This document shows positions 1 through 9,202 of a stretch of DNA of 64,000 nucleotides, one piece after another. The position numbers and the translations under genes are program-made. The notes beneath the pieces are model-generated. The model searched no databases, was not told the origin of the DNA, and saw nothing but the letters and a program-made list of their open reading frames with translations. The DNA is from Sphingobium psychrophilum. Lineage in GTDB: Bacteria > Pseudomonadota > Alphaproteobacteria > Sphingomonadales > Sphingomonadaceae. How positions within the stretch are numbered: position 1 is the first letter of the stretch; each line of letters begins with the position of its first letter. The stretch spans positions 124,001 to 188,000 of the forward strand of contig NZ_JABBFV010000008.1 in assembly GCF_012927105.1 (NCBI RefSeq), in the 5' to 3' direction.

Positions 1-2078
1 CAAAGGCCTTCCTTGCCCATATGGCGACCAACATGGGCTTCACCGAAGACTATACCCATGCGGTCTATGAAGATCCGGCGGTGTGGGCGGTGAAGGAAGC
101 GGACCTGCCGCTCAACGCCAGCCCCGAAGATCCCAAGATCAGCGATCCCGAAGCGCGCGCGCGGATGGTCAAGACGTTCGAACGCGGCCTCGACCAGCCG
201 GTAGGCTATGTCCTGCCGGTGCAGCGTTGGCAGAGCCAGGTCGCGACCCCGCGCTGGCAGAGCGAAATCTGGCAGTTGCGCCGCGGCAAGCTGTTCGCGG
301 TGCCGGGCGATTCGGCGCTGGGCTATCGCCTGCCGCTCGGCTCGCTACCCTATGTGCCGCCGTCCGACTATCCCTATATCCACCCCCGCGACACCAGCGA
401 GCCGCGCGAGCCCCTGCCCGATTTCCGCGCTCAGGTGCCGCAACAGGCCAGCGTCGAGGACGTCCGCGCCCAGCAGGCCCAGCGCGTCGCCGGCCCGGAC
501 GGCGGCGTCGCCGCGCAGGACCGGGTCGAGCAGGTCTTCATCGAAGGCGCGGTCCGCACCGCCGTTACTGTCGAGCCGCGCGGCCATTACCTCTCGGTCT
601 TCCTGCCCCCGGTGCAGGCACTGGAAGATTATCTGGAATTGATCGCAGAGGTGGAGGCGACCGCCGAAGCGCTGCGCATCCCCGTGCGGATCGAGGGCTA
701 TGCCCCCCCGCCAGACCCGCGCATCGACGTATTGAAGGCCACGCCCGATCCCGGCGTGATCGAAGTCAACGTCCAGCCCGCGTCCAGCTGGGACGAAACG
801 GTGGCGATCACCGAACGCGTCTATGCGCTGGCCCGCGAATGTGATCTGACCGCCGACAAGTTCATGGTGGACGGCCGATCGGTCGGCACCGGCGGCGGCA
901 ACCATATCGTGCTGGGCGGCGCGACCCTGACCGATTCGCCCTTTATCCGCCGCCCGGACCTGCTGAAAAGCTTCGTCCTCTACTGGCAGCGGCATCCAGC
1001 GCTCTCCTACCTCTTTTCGGGCCTCTGCATCGGCCCGACGAGCCAGGCGCCGCGCATCGACGAAGCGCGGCATGACGGCCTGTACGAGTTGGAGATCGCG
1101 CTGGCGCAGGTGCCCAACCCGTTTGCGGGCGAGGGCGCAGCGCCGCCCCCCTGGCTCGTCGATCGCCTGTTCCGCAACCTGCTGGTCGACGTCACCGGCA
1201 ACACCCACCGCACCGAAATCTGCATCGACAAGATGTTCTCGCCAGACGGCCCGACCGGTCGTCTTGGCCTGCTGGAGTTTCGCGGGTTCGAAATGCCCCC
1301 CGAAGCGCGGATGAGCCTGGCCCAGCAATTGCTGATCCGCGCGCTCGCCGCCTGGTTCTGGCGTCAGCCGCAACAGGGTAGCCTCATTCGCTGGGGCACG
1401 ACGTTGCACGACCGCTTCATGCTGCCCCATTTCGTCTGGGCCGATTTTCTGGAAGTCCTGTCGGACCTGCGCGGCGCGGGCTATGATTTCGACCCCAATT
1501 GGTTCGAAGCGCAGCGCCAGTTCCGCTTTCCGATCCATGGCGCGGTCGATGCGGGCGGCGTGGGCCTTGAAATCACCCATGCGCTCGAACCCTGGAACGT
1601 GCTGGGCGAAACCGGCGCGATCGGCGGCACAGTGCGCTATGTCGATTCATCGACCGAACGGTTGCAGGTCCGCGCCACCGGCCTCGTCGCCGGGCGGCAT
1701 ATCGTAACCTGCAACGGCCGCCGGGTGCCAATGACGGCAACGTCCGTGCCCGGCGAGGGCGTGGGTGGCGTGCGCTACAAGGCGTGGACGCCCGCCAATT
1801 GCCTCCACCCCAATCTGCCCGCCAACGCGCCATTGACCTTCGATGTGCTCGACAGCTGGAGCGGCCGGTCGCTGGGCGGCTGCGTCTATCATGTCGCGCA
1901 TCCGGGCGGGCGCAATTACGACACGCTGCCGGTCAATGGCTATGAGGCCGAAGCCCGGCGCAAGGCGCGCTTCCAAGATTATGGCCATACCCCCGGCCAG
2001 ATCGACATGCCCGCCGCCGAGCCAGCGAACGAATTCCCCATGACCCTCGACCTGCGCTTCAAACATAGCGGACTGTGA
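1..2078 (+). CDS. DUF2126 transglutaminase-family protein, 5' end outside window
   Basis: The frame is open from base 3, so the gene begins upstream; 691 residues of the C-terminal part are visible. Family members are usually about 1100 residues, with an N-terminal transglutaminase-like domain that would lie outside the window. The visible part matches the DUF2126 region, including a glycine-rich stretch ([12 protein letters not shown], about residue 295) and conserved segments around HPALSYLF and [16 protein letters not shown]. The stop at 2076-2078 overlaps the start of the ATP-grasp gene, so the two are translationally coupled. With the following ATP-grasp/alpha-E and transglutaminase genes it forms the known amidoligase-type cluster thought to make or attach a peptide-like product; the substrate is not known. 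Confidence 0.85.
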   Translation, partial: KAFLAHMATNMGFTEDYTHAVYEDPAVWAVKEADLPLNASPEDPKISDPEARARMVKTFERGLDQPVGYVLPVQRWQSQVATPRWQSEIWQLRRGKLFAVPGDSALGYRLPLGSLPYVPPSDYPYIHPRDTSEPREPLPDFRAQVPQQASVEDVRAQQAQRVAGPDGGVAAQDRVEQVFIEGAVRTAVTVEPRGHYLSVFLPPVQALEDYLELIAEVEATAEALRIPVRIEGYAPPPDPRIDVLKATPDPGVIEVNVQPASSWDETVAITERVYALARECDLTADKFMVDGRSVGTGGGNHIVLGGATLTDSPFIRRPDLLKSFVLYWQRHPALSYLFSGLCIGPTSQAPRIDEARHDGLYELEIALAQVPNPFAGEGAAPPPWLVDRLFRNLLVDVTGNTHRTEICIDKMFSPDGPTGRLGLLEFRGFEMPPEARMSLAQQLLIRALAAWFWRQPQQGSLIRWGTTLHDRFMLPHFVWADFLEVLSDLRGAGYDFDPNWFEAQRQFRFPIHGAVDAGGVGLEITHALEPWNVLGETGAIGGTVRYVDSSTERLQVRATGLVAGRHIVTCNGRRVPMTATSVPGEGVGGVRYKAWTPANCLHPNLPANAPLTFDVLDSWSGRSLGGCVYHVAHPGGRNYDTLPVNGYEAEARRKARFQDYGHTPGQIDMPAAEPANEFPMTLDLRFKHSGL

Positions 2079-4549
2079 TGGCTGCCGACGCCCTTGCGCC
2101 GCGCGCAAGCGGTGAAGCCTGGGCGGACGCCTATCTCGCCACTGCACCCGCGGGCGACCTGTTCGCCGGCGCGTCCCCCGCCATGGCGATGCGCTGGCGC
2201 GACATGCTGGGGCGACTGTCGACCCAGGCGCAGGGCGATCCCGCGACGCTGGCCGACCATGTATCGCGGCAGGCGATCGATCTGGGCATGGCGTTCCGCC
2301 TGACCGGCGACGAGCATGAACGCTCCTGGCCGCTCGGCCCGGTGCCGCTGCTGATCGATGCAGGCGAATGGGCGCAGATCGAACGCGGGCTGGTGCAGCG
2401 CGCCAACCTGCTCGAACGGGTCATCGGCGACATCTATTCCACCCAGTCGCTGGTTCGCGACGGCAAGCTGCCCGCCAGCATCGTCACCGGCAGCCCGCAT
2501 TATTGGCGGGTCATGACCGGCACGCCGCCGCCGCGCGGCCATCATCTCCATTTCTACGCCGCCGATATCGGGCGCGGTCCAACCGGCGAATGGCGTGTGC
2601 TGGCTGATCGGGTGCGGACCCCCGTCGGCGTCGGTTATGCGCTGGAAAACCGCCTCGCTTTGTCCCGCGCCACCGGCGATCTGCTGGGCGCGATGAACAC
2701 GCGGCGGCTCGCCCCCTTTTTCGACGAACTGCGCCGCGGCCTCGCCGCCGATTGCGAGCGCACCGATCCGCGCATCGGCCTGCTGACCCCCGGCCGCTTC
2801 AACCAGAGCTATGCCGAACAGGCGCATCTCGCCCGTTATCTGGGCCTGTTGCTGGTGGAAGGCGACGACCTGATCGTGTCGGACGGGCGGCTGTTCGTGC
2901 GCACGATCCAAGGGCTGAAACGCATCGATGGCCTATGGCGCTGGATGGACAGCCGCTTCCTTGACCCGCTCGCCTTCGACGGCCGCTCGCATATCGGCGT
3001 GCCCGACCTCTATAATGCCTGCGCCCGCGGCGGGCTGATGGTCAGCAACTGGCCCGGTGCGGGCGTCATCGAATCGCGCGCCTTCGCCGCCTTCCTGCCG
3101 CAACTGGCGCGCGAACTGCTGGGCGCGGAACTGTTGTTGCCCAATATCGCGACCTGGTGGTGCGGCCAAGGCCCTGAGCGCGACCATGTGCGCGCACGGC
3201 TCGACAATCTGGTCGTCGGCTCCGCCTTCGATCAGGATGTCGCGGGCCTGCCCGACGCCCATTTCACGCCCGGATCGGCGCTGGACGGCACGCAGCGCAC
3301 GACCCTGCTCGACGCAATGGTCCGGCGGCCGATGGACTATGTCGGGCAGGAAGTCGTCAAACTGTCGACCACGCCCGCGATCATTGACGGGCAATTGACC
3401 CCCCTGCCCTTCACCCTGCGCATCTTCGTGGCGCGCGACGCCACCGGCCAGTGGCGGGTGATGCCCGGCGGCTTTGCCCGGCTCGCGGCGCATGGCGACA
3501 TTCGCGCCGCGCTGATGGGCCGGGGCGACATGTCCGCCGACATGTGCGTAATCGACAGCAAGCCGGTGCCGCCCGACAGCCTGCTGGGCGTCGGCGCGCC
3601 CGCCATCCGCCGCATCGGCGGGATGCTGCCGGCCAAGGCGGCCGACAATCTCTTCTGGCTCGGCCGCTATATCGAACGGACCGAAATGACGCTGCGCTTG
3701 GTCCGTGCGATCGTCGGCGGATCGATCGAGGCTGATCTGGGTCCGTCGCTCGCATCGCCCACGATGGCGCGGCTGGTCGATCAGTTGGCGCTATGGGGCG
3801 CGATCAGCGGACGCAATGGCGCGATCGGCCCGCTCTGCGCCACGGCGCTTGGCGACGCCCGCCGGTCGGGCAGCGTGCGCGCATTGATGGCCGTGGTCGC
3901 CAATATCGGCGAAGGGCTGCGCGACCGGCTCGCCAGCGATTTCTGGCGGCTGGTCCGCCTGCCCCTGCCCGCTTTCGATGGCCAGGTCACCGAAACCCTG
4001 CTCGACGCTTCTTCCCGCATGATCGAACGGATTTCCGCGCTGTCGGGCCTGGCCGCGGAAAATATGGGCCGCACCGAAGGCTGGCGCTTTCACGATATGG
4101 GCCGGCGGATGGAACGGGCGATCAACGGCTGCCGCCTGCTGACGACGTTCGGCAACGACCAGGCGTCGGCCGACGACCTGACCGTGCTGCTGGACCTGCA
4201 AGACAGCCAGATCAGCTATCGCACCCGCTACCTGACCGGCCCGGCGCTGCCCCCGGTGCGCGATCTCGTCGCACTGGAGCCGCATAATCCGCGCGCCATC
4301 GCCTATCAGGCAGCGCGCCTTGCGGACCATGTCGCCGCCCTGCCCACGCTGCGCGCGGACGGCATGCCCGAAGAACCGCGCCGTCTGGCCGATGCGCTGG
4401 TTGCCCGGCTCGCCCCGCTGACCGGCGACATGCTGACGATGGACGACATCTACGATATCGAAACCCGCCTGCTCCGCCTGTCCGATGCGATCGGCCAGCG
4501 CTACTTCCTGCAACTGCGCAAGACGCAGACCCCGGACCTGCTGTCATGA
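2078..4549 (+). CDS. Circularly permuted type 2 ATP-grasp protein fused to alpha-E domain
   Basis: This 823-residue protein joins two families that are often separate genes. Residues about 80-490 match the circularly permuted ATP-grasp fold (DUF404/DUF407), an ATP-dependent carboxylate-amine ligase fold. Residues about 520-815 match the alpha-E helical domain (DUF403), opening with LPAKAADNLFWLGRYIERTE. The ATG at 2078 overlaps the previous stop as TGATG; a GTG at 2075 is the alternative. Its own stop overlaps the next ATG (ATGA). Established knowledge links such proteins to DUF2126 and transglutaminase partners in peptide or amide-bond forming systems; the substrate is not predictable here. 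Fusion of both modules is a recognised variant. Confidence 0.9.
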   Translation: MAADALAPRASGEAWADAYLATAPAGDLFAGASPAMAMRWRDMLGRLSTQAQGDPATLADHVSRQAIDLGMAFRLTGDEHERSWPLGPVPLLIDAGEWAQIERGLVQRANLLERVIGDIYSTQSLVRDGKLPASIVTGSPHYWRVMTGTPPPRGHHLHFYAADIGRGPTGEWRVLADRVRTPVGVGYALENRLALSRATGDLLGAMNTRRLAPFFDELRRGLAADCERTDPRIGLLTPGRFNQSYAEQAHLARYLGLLLVEGDDLIVSDGRLFVRTIQGLKRIDGLWRWMDSRFLDPLAFDGRSHIGVPDLYNACARGGLMVSNWPGAGVIESRAFAAFLPQLARELLGAELLLPNIATWWCGQGPERDHVRARLDNLVVGSAFDQDVAGLPDAHFTPGSALDGTQRTTLLDAMVRRPMDYVGQEVVKLSTTPAIIDGQLTPLPFTLRIFVARDATGQWRVMPGGFARLAAHGDIRAALMGRGDMSADMCVIDSKPVPPDSLLGVGAPAIRRIGGMLPAKAADNLFWLGRYIERTEMTLRLVRAIVGGSIEADLGPSLASPTMARLVDQLALWGAISGRNGAIGPLCATALGDARRSGSVRALMAVVANIGEGLRDRLASDFWRLVRLPLPAFDGQVTETLLDASSRMIERISALSGLAAENMGRTEGWRFHDMGRRMERAINGCRLLTTFGNDQASADDLTVLLDLQDSQISYRTRYLTGPALPPVRDLVALEPHNPRAIAYQAARLADHVAALPTLRADGMPEEPRRLADALVARLAPLTGDMLTMDDIYDIETRLLRLSDAIGQRYFLQLRKTQTPDLLS

Positions 4550-5442
4550 TCTACCATGTCCGCCACCAGACCATTGTCCGCTACGCCAGCCCCGTGCGCC
4601 TCGCCCGCTTCAACCTGCGGCTGCGCCCCGCGCCCTGGACCGGCCAATGGACGTCCGACTATGCGCTGACGGTCGATCCCTTGCCCTCCGCCATCGAATC
4701 GCGCCCCGGCGCCTGGCCGGTCAACGTCGCCCGGCTGGTGATCGAAAACCCGATCCGCCAACTGACGATTGAAGCCCGCTTCCGCGCCGGGGTCGATAAT
4801 GGTCCACAAATCGTCCCGCAGCCCGACGACCCCACCATCGCCGCGGTCGCACAAGCCGCCCTGCTGGATCGCGACATGGGGCCGTCCGCCCCCGCCCATT
4901 ATCTCTACGCCTCGCCCCGCGCGCCGCTGCTGGCTCCAATCGGCGACTGGGTGGGCGCTATGCTCGCCCCGGACCGGCCGATCGTCGCCGCCGCGCTCGA
5001 CCTGACCCGGCGCATCCAGGCCGAGTTTGCCTATGAACCCGGCGCGACAGACGCCTCCACCCCGGTCGCCGATGCCTTCGCCGCGCGCCATGGCGTGTGC
5101 CAGGATTTCGCCCATGTCATGGTCGTCGCGCTGCGCCTAGCCGGCCTGCCCGCCGCCTATGTCAGCGGCTATCTGCGCACCCTGCCGCCGCCGGGCAGGC
5201 CCCGGCTGATCGGTGCCGACGCGATGCACGCCTGGGTCATGCTATGGTGCGGCCCGACGCGCGGCTGGATCGGTTTCGACCCCACCAATGGCGTCATCAC
5301 CCATGACGGGCATCTCTTCGTCGCCATGGGCCGCGACTATGCCGACGTCGCGCCGATGGACGGGCTATTCGTCGGCGGCGCGGGCCAGAGCCTACGCGTC
5401 ATGGTCGATGTCGCGCCGGAAGAAGAAGTAGCGCTTAGCTGA
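4546..5442 (+). CDS. Transglutaminase-like cysteine peptidase domain protein
   Basis: A 298-residue protein with an N-terminal beta-rich region (bacterial transglutaminase-like N-terminal domain, residues about 1-85) followed by a transglutaminase core. The catalytic triad is visible: Cys in FAARHGVCQDFAHVM (about residue 185), His in DAMHAWVMLW and Asp in GWIGFDPTNG. It is the last gene of the three-gene operon and starts by a 4-bp ATGA overlap. No signal peptide is seen, so it acts in the cytoplasm. Family members probably cleave or form amide bonds on the product of the ATP-grasp partner; this is inference from context. The 3' end overlaps the convergent P450 gene by 8 bp. Confidence 0.9.
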   Translation: MIYHVRHQTIVRYASPVRLARFNLRLRPAPWTGQWTSDYALTVDPLPSAIESRPGAWPVNVARLVIENPIRQLTIEARFRAGVDNGPQIVPQPDDPTIAAVAQAALLDRDMGPSAPAHYLYASPRAPLLAPIGDWVGAMLAPDRPIVAAALDLTRRIQAEFAYEPGATDASTPVADAFAARHGVCQDFAHVMVVALRLAGLPAAYVSGYLRTLPPPGRPRLIGADAMHAWVMLWCGPTRGWIGFDPTNGVITHDGHLFVAMGRDYADVAPMDGLFVGGAGQSLRVMVDVAPEEEVALS

Positions 5443-6796
5443 ACAACAGCGGCATCCCCGTCCTCGGCCGGATCGTCAGGCGGCTGATCGGTTCGGGCTT
5501 GAACCCGGCAGGCACGGTCAGCCGATAACGGCGCACGACGCTGGCGATCACCGTCATCACCTCCTGCTGGGCGAAGCCCGCACCGACGCACACGCGCGGG
5601 CCGCGGCCGAACGGAAACCAGGCCTGCTTCGCCATCTCCGCATTGGCCGGATCGTCGAACCGATCGGGGTCGAAGGCGTGCGGACAGGCCCAATTATCCT
5701 TGTTGCGCTGGGTCAGCCAGGGCGCGACCACCAGCATCGACCCCGTCTCCAGATGCTTGTCGCGCATGTCCATGGGGCAGGTGACTTCGCGCGGCAGAAA
5801 CGACACCGGCGGATAGAGGCGCAGCGTTTCCTTGAAGATATTGCGCAGCTGCCCCATGTCCTTGAGCATCGCCGCGGTCAGCGGCGCGTCGCCTGCGACG
5901 CCAGCAATCTCCGCTCGGACCCGGTCCTGAATATGCGCACATTCGGCCAGCATATAGAGCGCCCAGGTCATCGTGCTGGCTGATGTTTCATGCCCCGCCA
6001 GGAAGATCGTCGACACCTGCTCCATCACCTGTTGGCAGGTGAAGCTGTCCCCGGTCTGCGCATCCTTCACCTCGATCAGCGATTGCAGGATATCCCGATG
6101 CGGTGCTTCGCCCCGCGCGTGCCACCCTTCGTAACGCGCCTCCACGATCGGCCGGAACACGTCATGGATGGCCCGCGCCGGGCCTTTGGACCGCTTCTCG
6201 AACCAGCCGGCCGGTAGGCCATAGAGCCGCAGCATCGACGCGCTATGTGCCAGCCGCTGGAACTTGCCAAACGCGGTATGAATGATGTTCGAACGCTCGG
6301 CGTCCAGCGCCTGCGAAAACAGGGTGCGGAAGATGATGTCGGCCGCGACATGGGTCATCATCGGATCGATATCGACCGGCCTGCCCCGATCCGCCGCGTC
6401 GAGCCGGGCGAGCAGGTCGTCCGCCGCCGCGACCATCAGCGGCATCGACTTGGTGAGCGCGGTATGGGCGAAGGCGGGATTGACCATCGCCCGCTGGCTT
6501 TCCCAATCCGCGCCATTGGCGGAAAAGACGCTGTTGCCGATCAGCGGATCGAGGTTGCGCACCAATTCGCTATGCTTGGGATAGGCGGTGCCGCCGCGCA
6601 ATATCTGGTCCACCAGGCTCAGTTCATTGGCGATATACATGGTGCGGCCGGGCAGGCGGATCTCGCCCATCTTCATCGTATAGCTTTTGTTGAACAGCAC
6701 ATGGATCCAGCTGTGCCAGCCGCGCAGGAACCGCTTGATCAGGCCGCGCTTGGTCCGGGGCGGTTGCGGATAGGGGGGCGTGAAAAGGTCGGTCAC
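5435..6796 (-). CDS. Cytochrome P450
   Basis: A 453-residue haem monooxygenase. The I-helix oxygen-activation motif AGHETSAS lies at 267-274, the K-helix ExxR as ETLR at 323-326, and the haem-binding loop FPFGRGPRVCVG has its thiolate Cys at 403. Length and motifs are normal for a soluble bacterial P450. The AGHET/S type I-helix resembles CYP4/CYP110-like groups, which often act on fatty acyl or terpenoid chains; the substrate cannot be read from sequence. No ferredoxin or reductase gene is adjacent. The gene overlaps the upstream hydrolase-like gene by 4 bp (ATGA), so both are made from one message. Confidence 0.93.
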   Translation of the reverse strand: MTDLFTPPYPQPPRTKRGLIKRFLRGWHSWIHVLFNKSYTMKMGEIRLPGRTMYIANELSLVDQILRGGTAYPKHSELVRNLDPLIGNSVFSANGADWESQRAMVNPAFAHTALTKSMPLMVAAADDLLARLDAADRGRPVDIDPMMTHVAADIIFRTLFSQALDAERSNIIHTAFGKFQRLAHSASMLRLYGLPAGWFEKRSKGPARAIHDVFRPIVEARYEGWHARGEAPHRDILQSLIEVKDAQTGDSFTCQQVMEQVSTIFLAGHETSASTMTWALYMLAECAHIQDRVRAEIAGVAGDAPLTAAMLKDMGQLRNIFKETLRLYPPVSFLPREVTCPMDMRDKHLETGSMLVVAPWLTQRNKDNWACPHAFDPDRFDDPANAEMAKQAWFPFGRGPRVCVGAGFAQQEVMTVIASVVRRYRLTVPAGFKPEPISRLTIRPRTGMPLLFS

Positions 6797-7950
6797 GGGA
6801 TCGTCCTGAAAGCGGCGACGGCGTCGTCCACGGTGCGGCGCCCGGCGGTCAGGCTGATGAAGTCGAGCGGCGACAGGCGATCGCCGACGCGCAGATAATC
6901 GAAATGCGCCTCATATTTGTTCGACCATCCGCCATGATAATTGTCCGGCTCGTAGAAGAGATGGAAGCGCGGCGATAGCATGTCCACCCTCGCCGCATGA
7001 GCATCGGCGACCAGCCGGAACGGATTGACGTTATAATAGGCCGCGCCATCGGGCGGGGAGCTGATGTCGACATAGCGGAAGCGCTTGTCCGCCAGCGCGC
7101 GCAGATCGTCATGATACCAGGTCGCGTCGCGGCGCAGGCCGATGACCGGCACCACCTGCCCCAGCCCCAGCATGACGAAATGATCGGGCAGGGCGCCGCC
7201 GCGCAGCGCGATCAGGCGACGGATCAACCGCATCCCCAATATCGTGCCGGCGCTATGGGTGACCAATTGCACCTCGTCCCAATCGCCGTCCAGTTCCTGT
7301 GCGATCCGCACGGCGAACTGGTCGATCCGATCGTCCAGCGCATCGCCCGGCCCCTGCGCCGCCAGCGCGCCATGATAGGTCATGAAGCGCAACAGCCAGG
7401 GCACGACCAGCTTGGCCAGGATGCGCCCCGACAGAAAGGCGCTGAGCGCGATGCCGATCAGCGCCGACGCCCAGAAGGGCAGCAACAGCGACAGCAGCAA
7501 CGCAGGCACCAGCGCCAGCAGCAGCGGGATCAGCACCGCCAATATCGGCGGATAGAGGATGGTGATGACCGGCCCCTTGCGTAGCCGGCGCATCCGCAGG
7601 AAATCCATCTGGCGCACATGGCCGGCATAGGCGCGGGCCGCGCGCAGGGCGAGGCTCAGCGGATTGCGAATCCACACCTTGCCGATCAGATCTTCCCAGC
7701 GGAGATATTCATAGTCGGTTTCGACCCCGGCGACCGGGTTATCCACGGTCCAATGCGCCGACACGATCGATCCGGCCGCCCCCGCCTGCCGACCGCCCAC
7801 AGCCAGTTCCTCCCCCGTCAATGCGCCATGGCGCGCCGCCTGCTCGCGATAGAGCTGGTGGTAGAAACGCACGCCGCGTGGATCGAAACCGCCCAGGTAG
7901 AAGACTTTACGCTTGAACTTTTCCAACAGCATCGCCCTAATCGCGCGCAT
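6793..7950 (-). CDS. Membrane protein with alpha/beta-hydrolase-like serine motif
   Basis: A protein of about 385 residues. A hydrophobic block near residues 125-185 looks like two or more membrane helices. Downstream lies QLVTHSAGTILGMRLIRRL, a G/T-H-S-A-G nucleophile elbow typical of lipase-like serine hydrolases (Ser about 235). The N-terminus has a conserved-looking YLGGFDPRGVRFYH segment. I know no named family with confidence; a lipid-acting membrane hydrolase is an inference. The start is uncertain: ATG 7950 (used here), GTG 7956 or ATG 7932; none has a strong ribosome site. The ATG at 7950 overlaps the divergent ATG at 7949, and the gene is coupled to the P450 downstream. Confidence 0.65.
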   Translation of the reverse strand: MRAIRAMLLEKFKRKVFYLGGFDPRGVRFYHQLYREQAARHGALTGEELAVGGRQAGAAGSIVSAHWTVDNPVAGVETDYEYLRWEDLIGKVWIRNPLSLALRAARAYAGHVRQMDFLRMRRLRKGPVITILYPPILAVLIPLLLALVPALLLSLLLPFWASALIGIALSAFLSGRILAKLVVPWLLRFMTYHGALAAQGPGDALDDRIDQFAVRIAQELDGDWDEVQLVTHSAGTILGMRLIRRLIALRGGALPDHFVMLGLGQVVPVIGLRRDATWYHDDLRALADKRFRYVDISSPPDGAAYYNVNPFRLVADAHAARVDMLSPRFHLFYEPDNYHGGWSNKYEAHFDYLRVGDRLSPLDFISLTAGRRTVDDAVAAFRTIP

Positions 7951-8242
7951 GAGCACGCCCGAACGCGACTACTGCTATTTCATCGATCACCGCAAATACA
8001 ACCGCAATGTCGGCTGTCGAAAACATGACAATATGTACGGCATCAATGGCGGCGGCAGCGAGCGGGACCGGTGGCGGGCCGATATGACCTTCTATCGCCA
8101 CATGAAATCCAATGGCGATCCCATGGCGCTGCCATCCCTGCTCGCCTGCCTCGCCTTCGGCTGGTTCTGCTGGAACTATCATCAGGGCAAGGGGCCGTGG
8201 CGCGGTCAACTGTTGCGCCGCTTCGCCAAAGCGCCCAAATGA
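7949..8242 (+). CDS. Small phospholipase A2-like protein with C-terminal membrane segment
   Basis: A 97-residue protein. It contains C23-R-K-H26-D27-x-x-Y30-G31, which matches the catalytic CxxHDxxYG core of the phospholipase A2 superfamily, followed by [13 protein letters not shown] (Asp45), resembling the second catalytic helix of bacterial PLA2. A hydrophobic stretch at 61-77 ([17 protein letters not shown]) may anchor it in the membrane. The protein is much shorter than secreted bacterial PLA2s and lacks a signal peptide, so activity is unproven. Its stop overlaps the kdsA start (ATGA), tying it to lipopolysaccharide synthesis, and it is divergent from a predicted serine hydrolase. The PLA2 assignment is my motif reading, not a database hit. 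Confidence 0.6.
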   Translation: MSTPERDYCYFIDHRKYNRNVGCRKHDNMYGINGGGSERDRWRADMTFYRHMKSNGDPMALPSLLACLAFGWFCWNYHQGKGPWRGQLLRRFAKAPK

Positions 8243-9090
8243 CCGCCATGACCGATCCCAAGCCCGTGCCCCCGAAACATGTGACCGCAGGCCCGGTCAC
8301 CTTCGGCAACGACCTGCCCTTCGTCCTGATATCCGGCCCCTGCCAGATCGAAAGCCGCGACCATGCGCTGTTCATGGCCGACGCGCTGGCAAAGGCGGCG
8401 GGCAAGGCGGGCGTGCCCTTCATCTTCAAGAGCAGCTTCGACAAGGCGAACCGGACGTCGGTGTCGGGCCAGCGCGGCGTCGGCATCGACGCGGGGCTGG
8501 CGATCCTGGCGGAGGTGAAGGCGACGCTCGGCTGCCCGGTGCTGACCGACATTCATGACGCAAGTCAGGTCGATGCCGCAGCGCAAGCGGTCGACATCCT
8601 GCAAATCCCCGCCTTCCTTTGCCGCCAGACCGACCTGCTGCTCGCCGCCGGGCGGACCGGCGCGATCGTCAACGTGAAAAAGGGCCAGTTCCTCGCCCCC
8701 TGGGACATGGCGGCCGTGGCACAGAAGGTCGCATCGACCGGCAACGAGCGCATCCTACTCACCGAACGCGGTGCCAGCTTCGGCTACAATACGCTGGTCA
8801 GCGACATGCGCGCACTGCCGACCATGGCCCAAACCGGCTATCCGGTAATCTTCGACGCCACCCATTCGGTGCAGCAGCCCGGCGGCCTGGGCACAGCGTC
8901 AGGCGGCCAGCGCGAATTTGCGCCCCTTCTGGCCCGCAGCGCGGTTGCGGCCGGCGTCGCCGCAATCTTCGCCGAAGCGCATGAAGACCCCGACAATGCC
9001 CCCTCCGATGGCCCGGTGATGCTACCGCTGGACTGGGTCGGCCCGATGCTGGTGAAGCTCAAGGCGATCGACGAAGTAGTGAAGAGATAA
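8239..9090 (+). CDS. kdsA: 3-deoxy-8-phosphooctulonate (KDO-8-P) synthase
   Basis: A 283-residue cytoplasmic enzyme that condenses phosphoenolpyruvate with arabinose-5-phosphate to give KDO-8-phosphate for the inner core of lipopolysaccharide. Family signatures are clear: [51 protein letters not shown] and [12 protein letters not shown]. The length equals the family norm. The start at 8239 overlaps the preceding stop (ATGA); a second ATG at 8248 is possible. A large nested hairpin follows the stop and probably ends the transcript. Confidence 0.97.
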   Translation: MTAMTDPKPVPPKHVTAGPVTFGNDLPFVLISGPCQIESRDHALFMADALAKAAGKAGVPFIFKSSFDKANRTSVSGQRGVGIDAGLAILAEVKATLGCPVLTDIHDASQVDAAAQAVDILQIPAFLCRQTDLLLAAGRTGAIVNVKKGQFLAPWDMAAVAQKVASTGNERILLTERGASFGYNTLVSDMRALPTMAQTGYPVIFDATHSVQQPGGLGTASGGQREFAPLLARSAVAAGVAAIFAEAHEDPDNAPSDGPVMLPLDWVGPMLVKLKAIDEVVKR

Positions 9091-9099
9091 AACCCCCTT

Positions 9100-9195
9100 C
9101 CGTTCGGGCTGAGCGAAGTCGAAGGACCGGCCTGAGCGCAGTCGAAGCCTTCGCTGCGCTCAGGCCAGGGCTTCGACTTCGCTCAGCCCGAACGG
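9100..9195. terminator. Nested hairpin between convergent kdsA and proA
   Basis: The outer arms are a perfect 25-bp inverted repeat (9100-9124 and 9171-9195, core CGTTCGGGCTGAGCGAAGTC). An inner 13-bp inverted repeat (9129-9141 and 9154-9166, GGCCTGAGCGCAG) sits inside. It lies between two converging genes and can fold from either strand, so it probably serves as a shared bidirectional terminator. It belongs to a dispersed family also seen at 22418 and 50113. Confidence 0.7.
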
Positions 9196-9202
9196 ATGAG
9201 GC

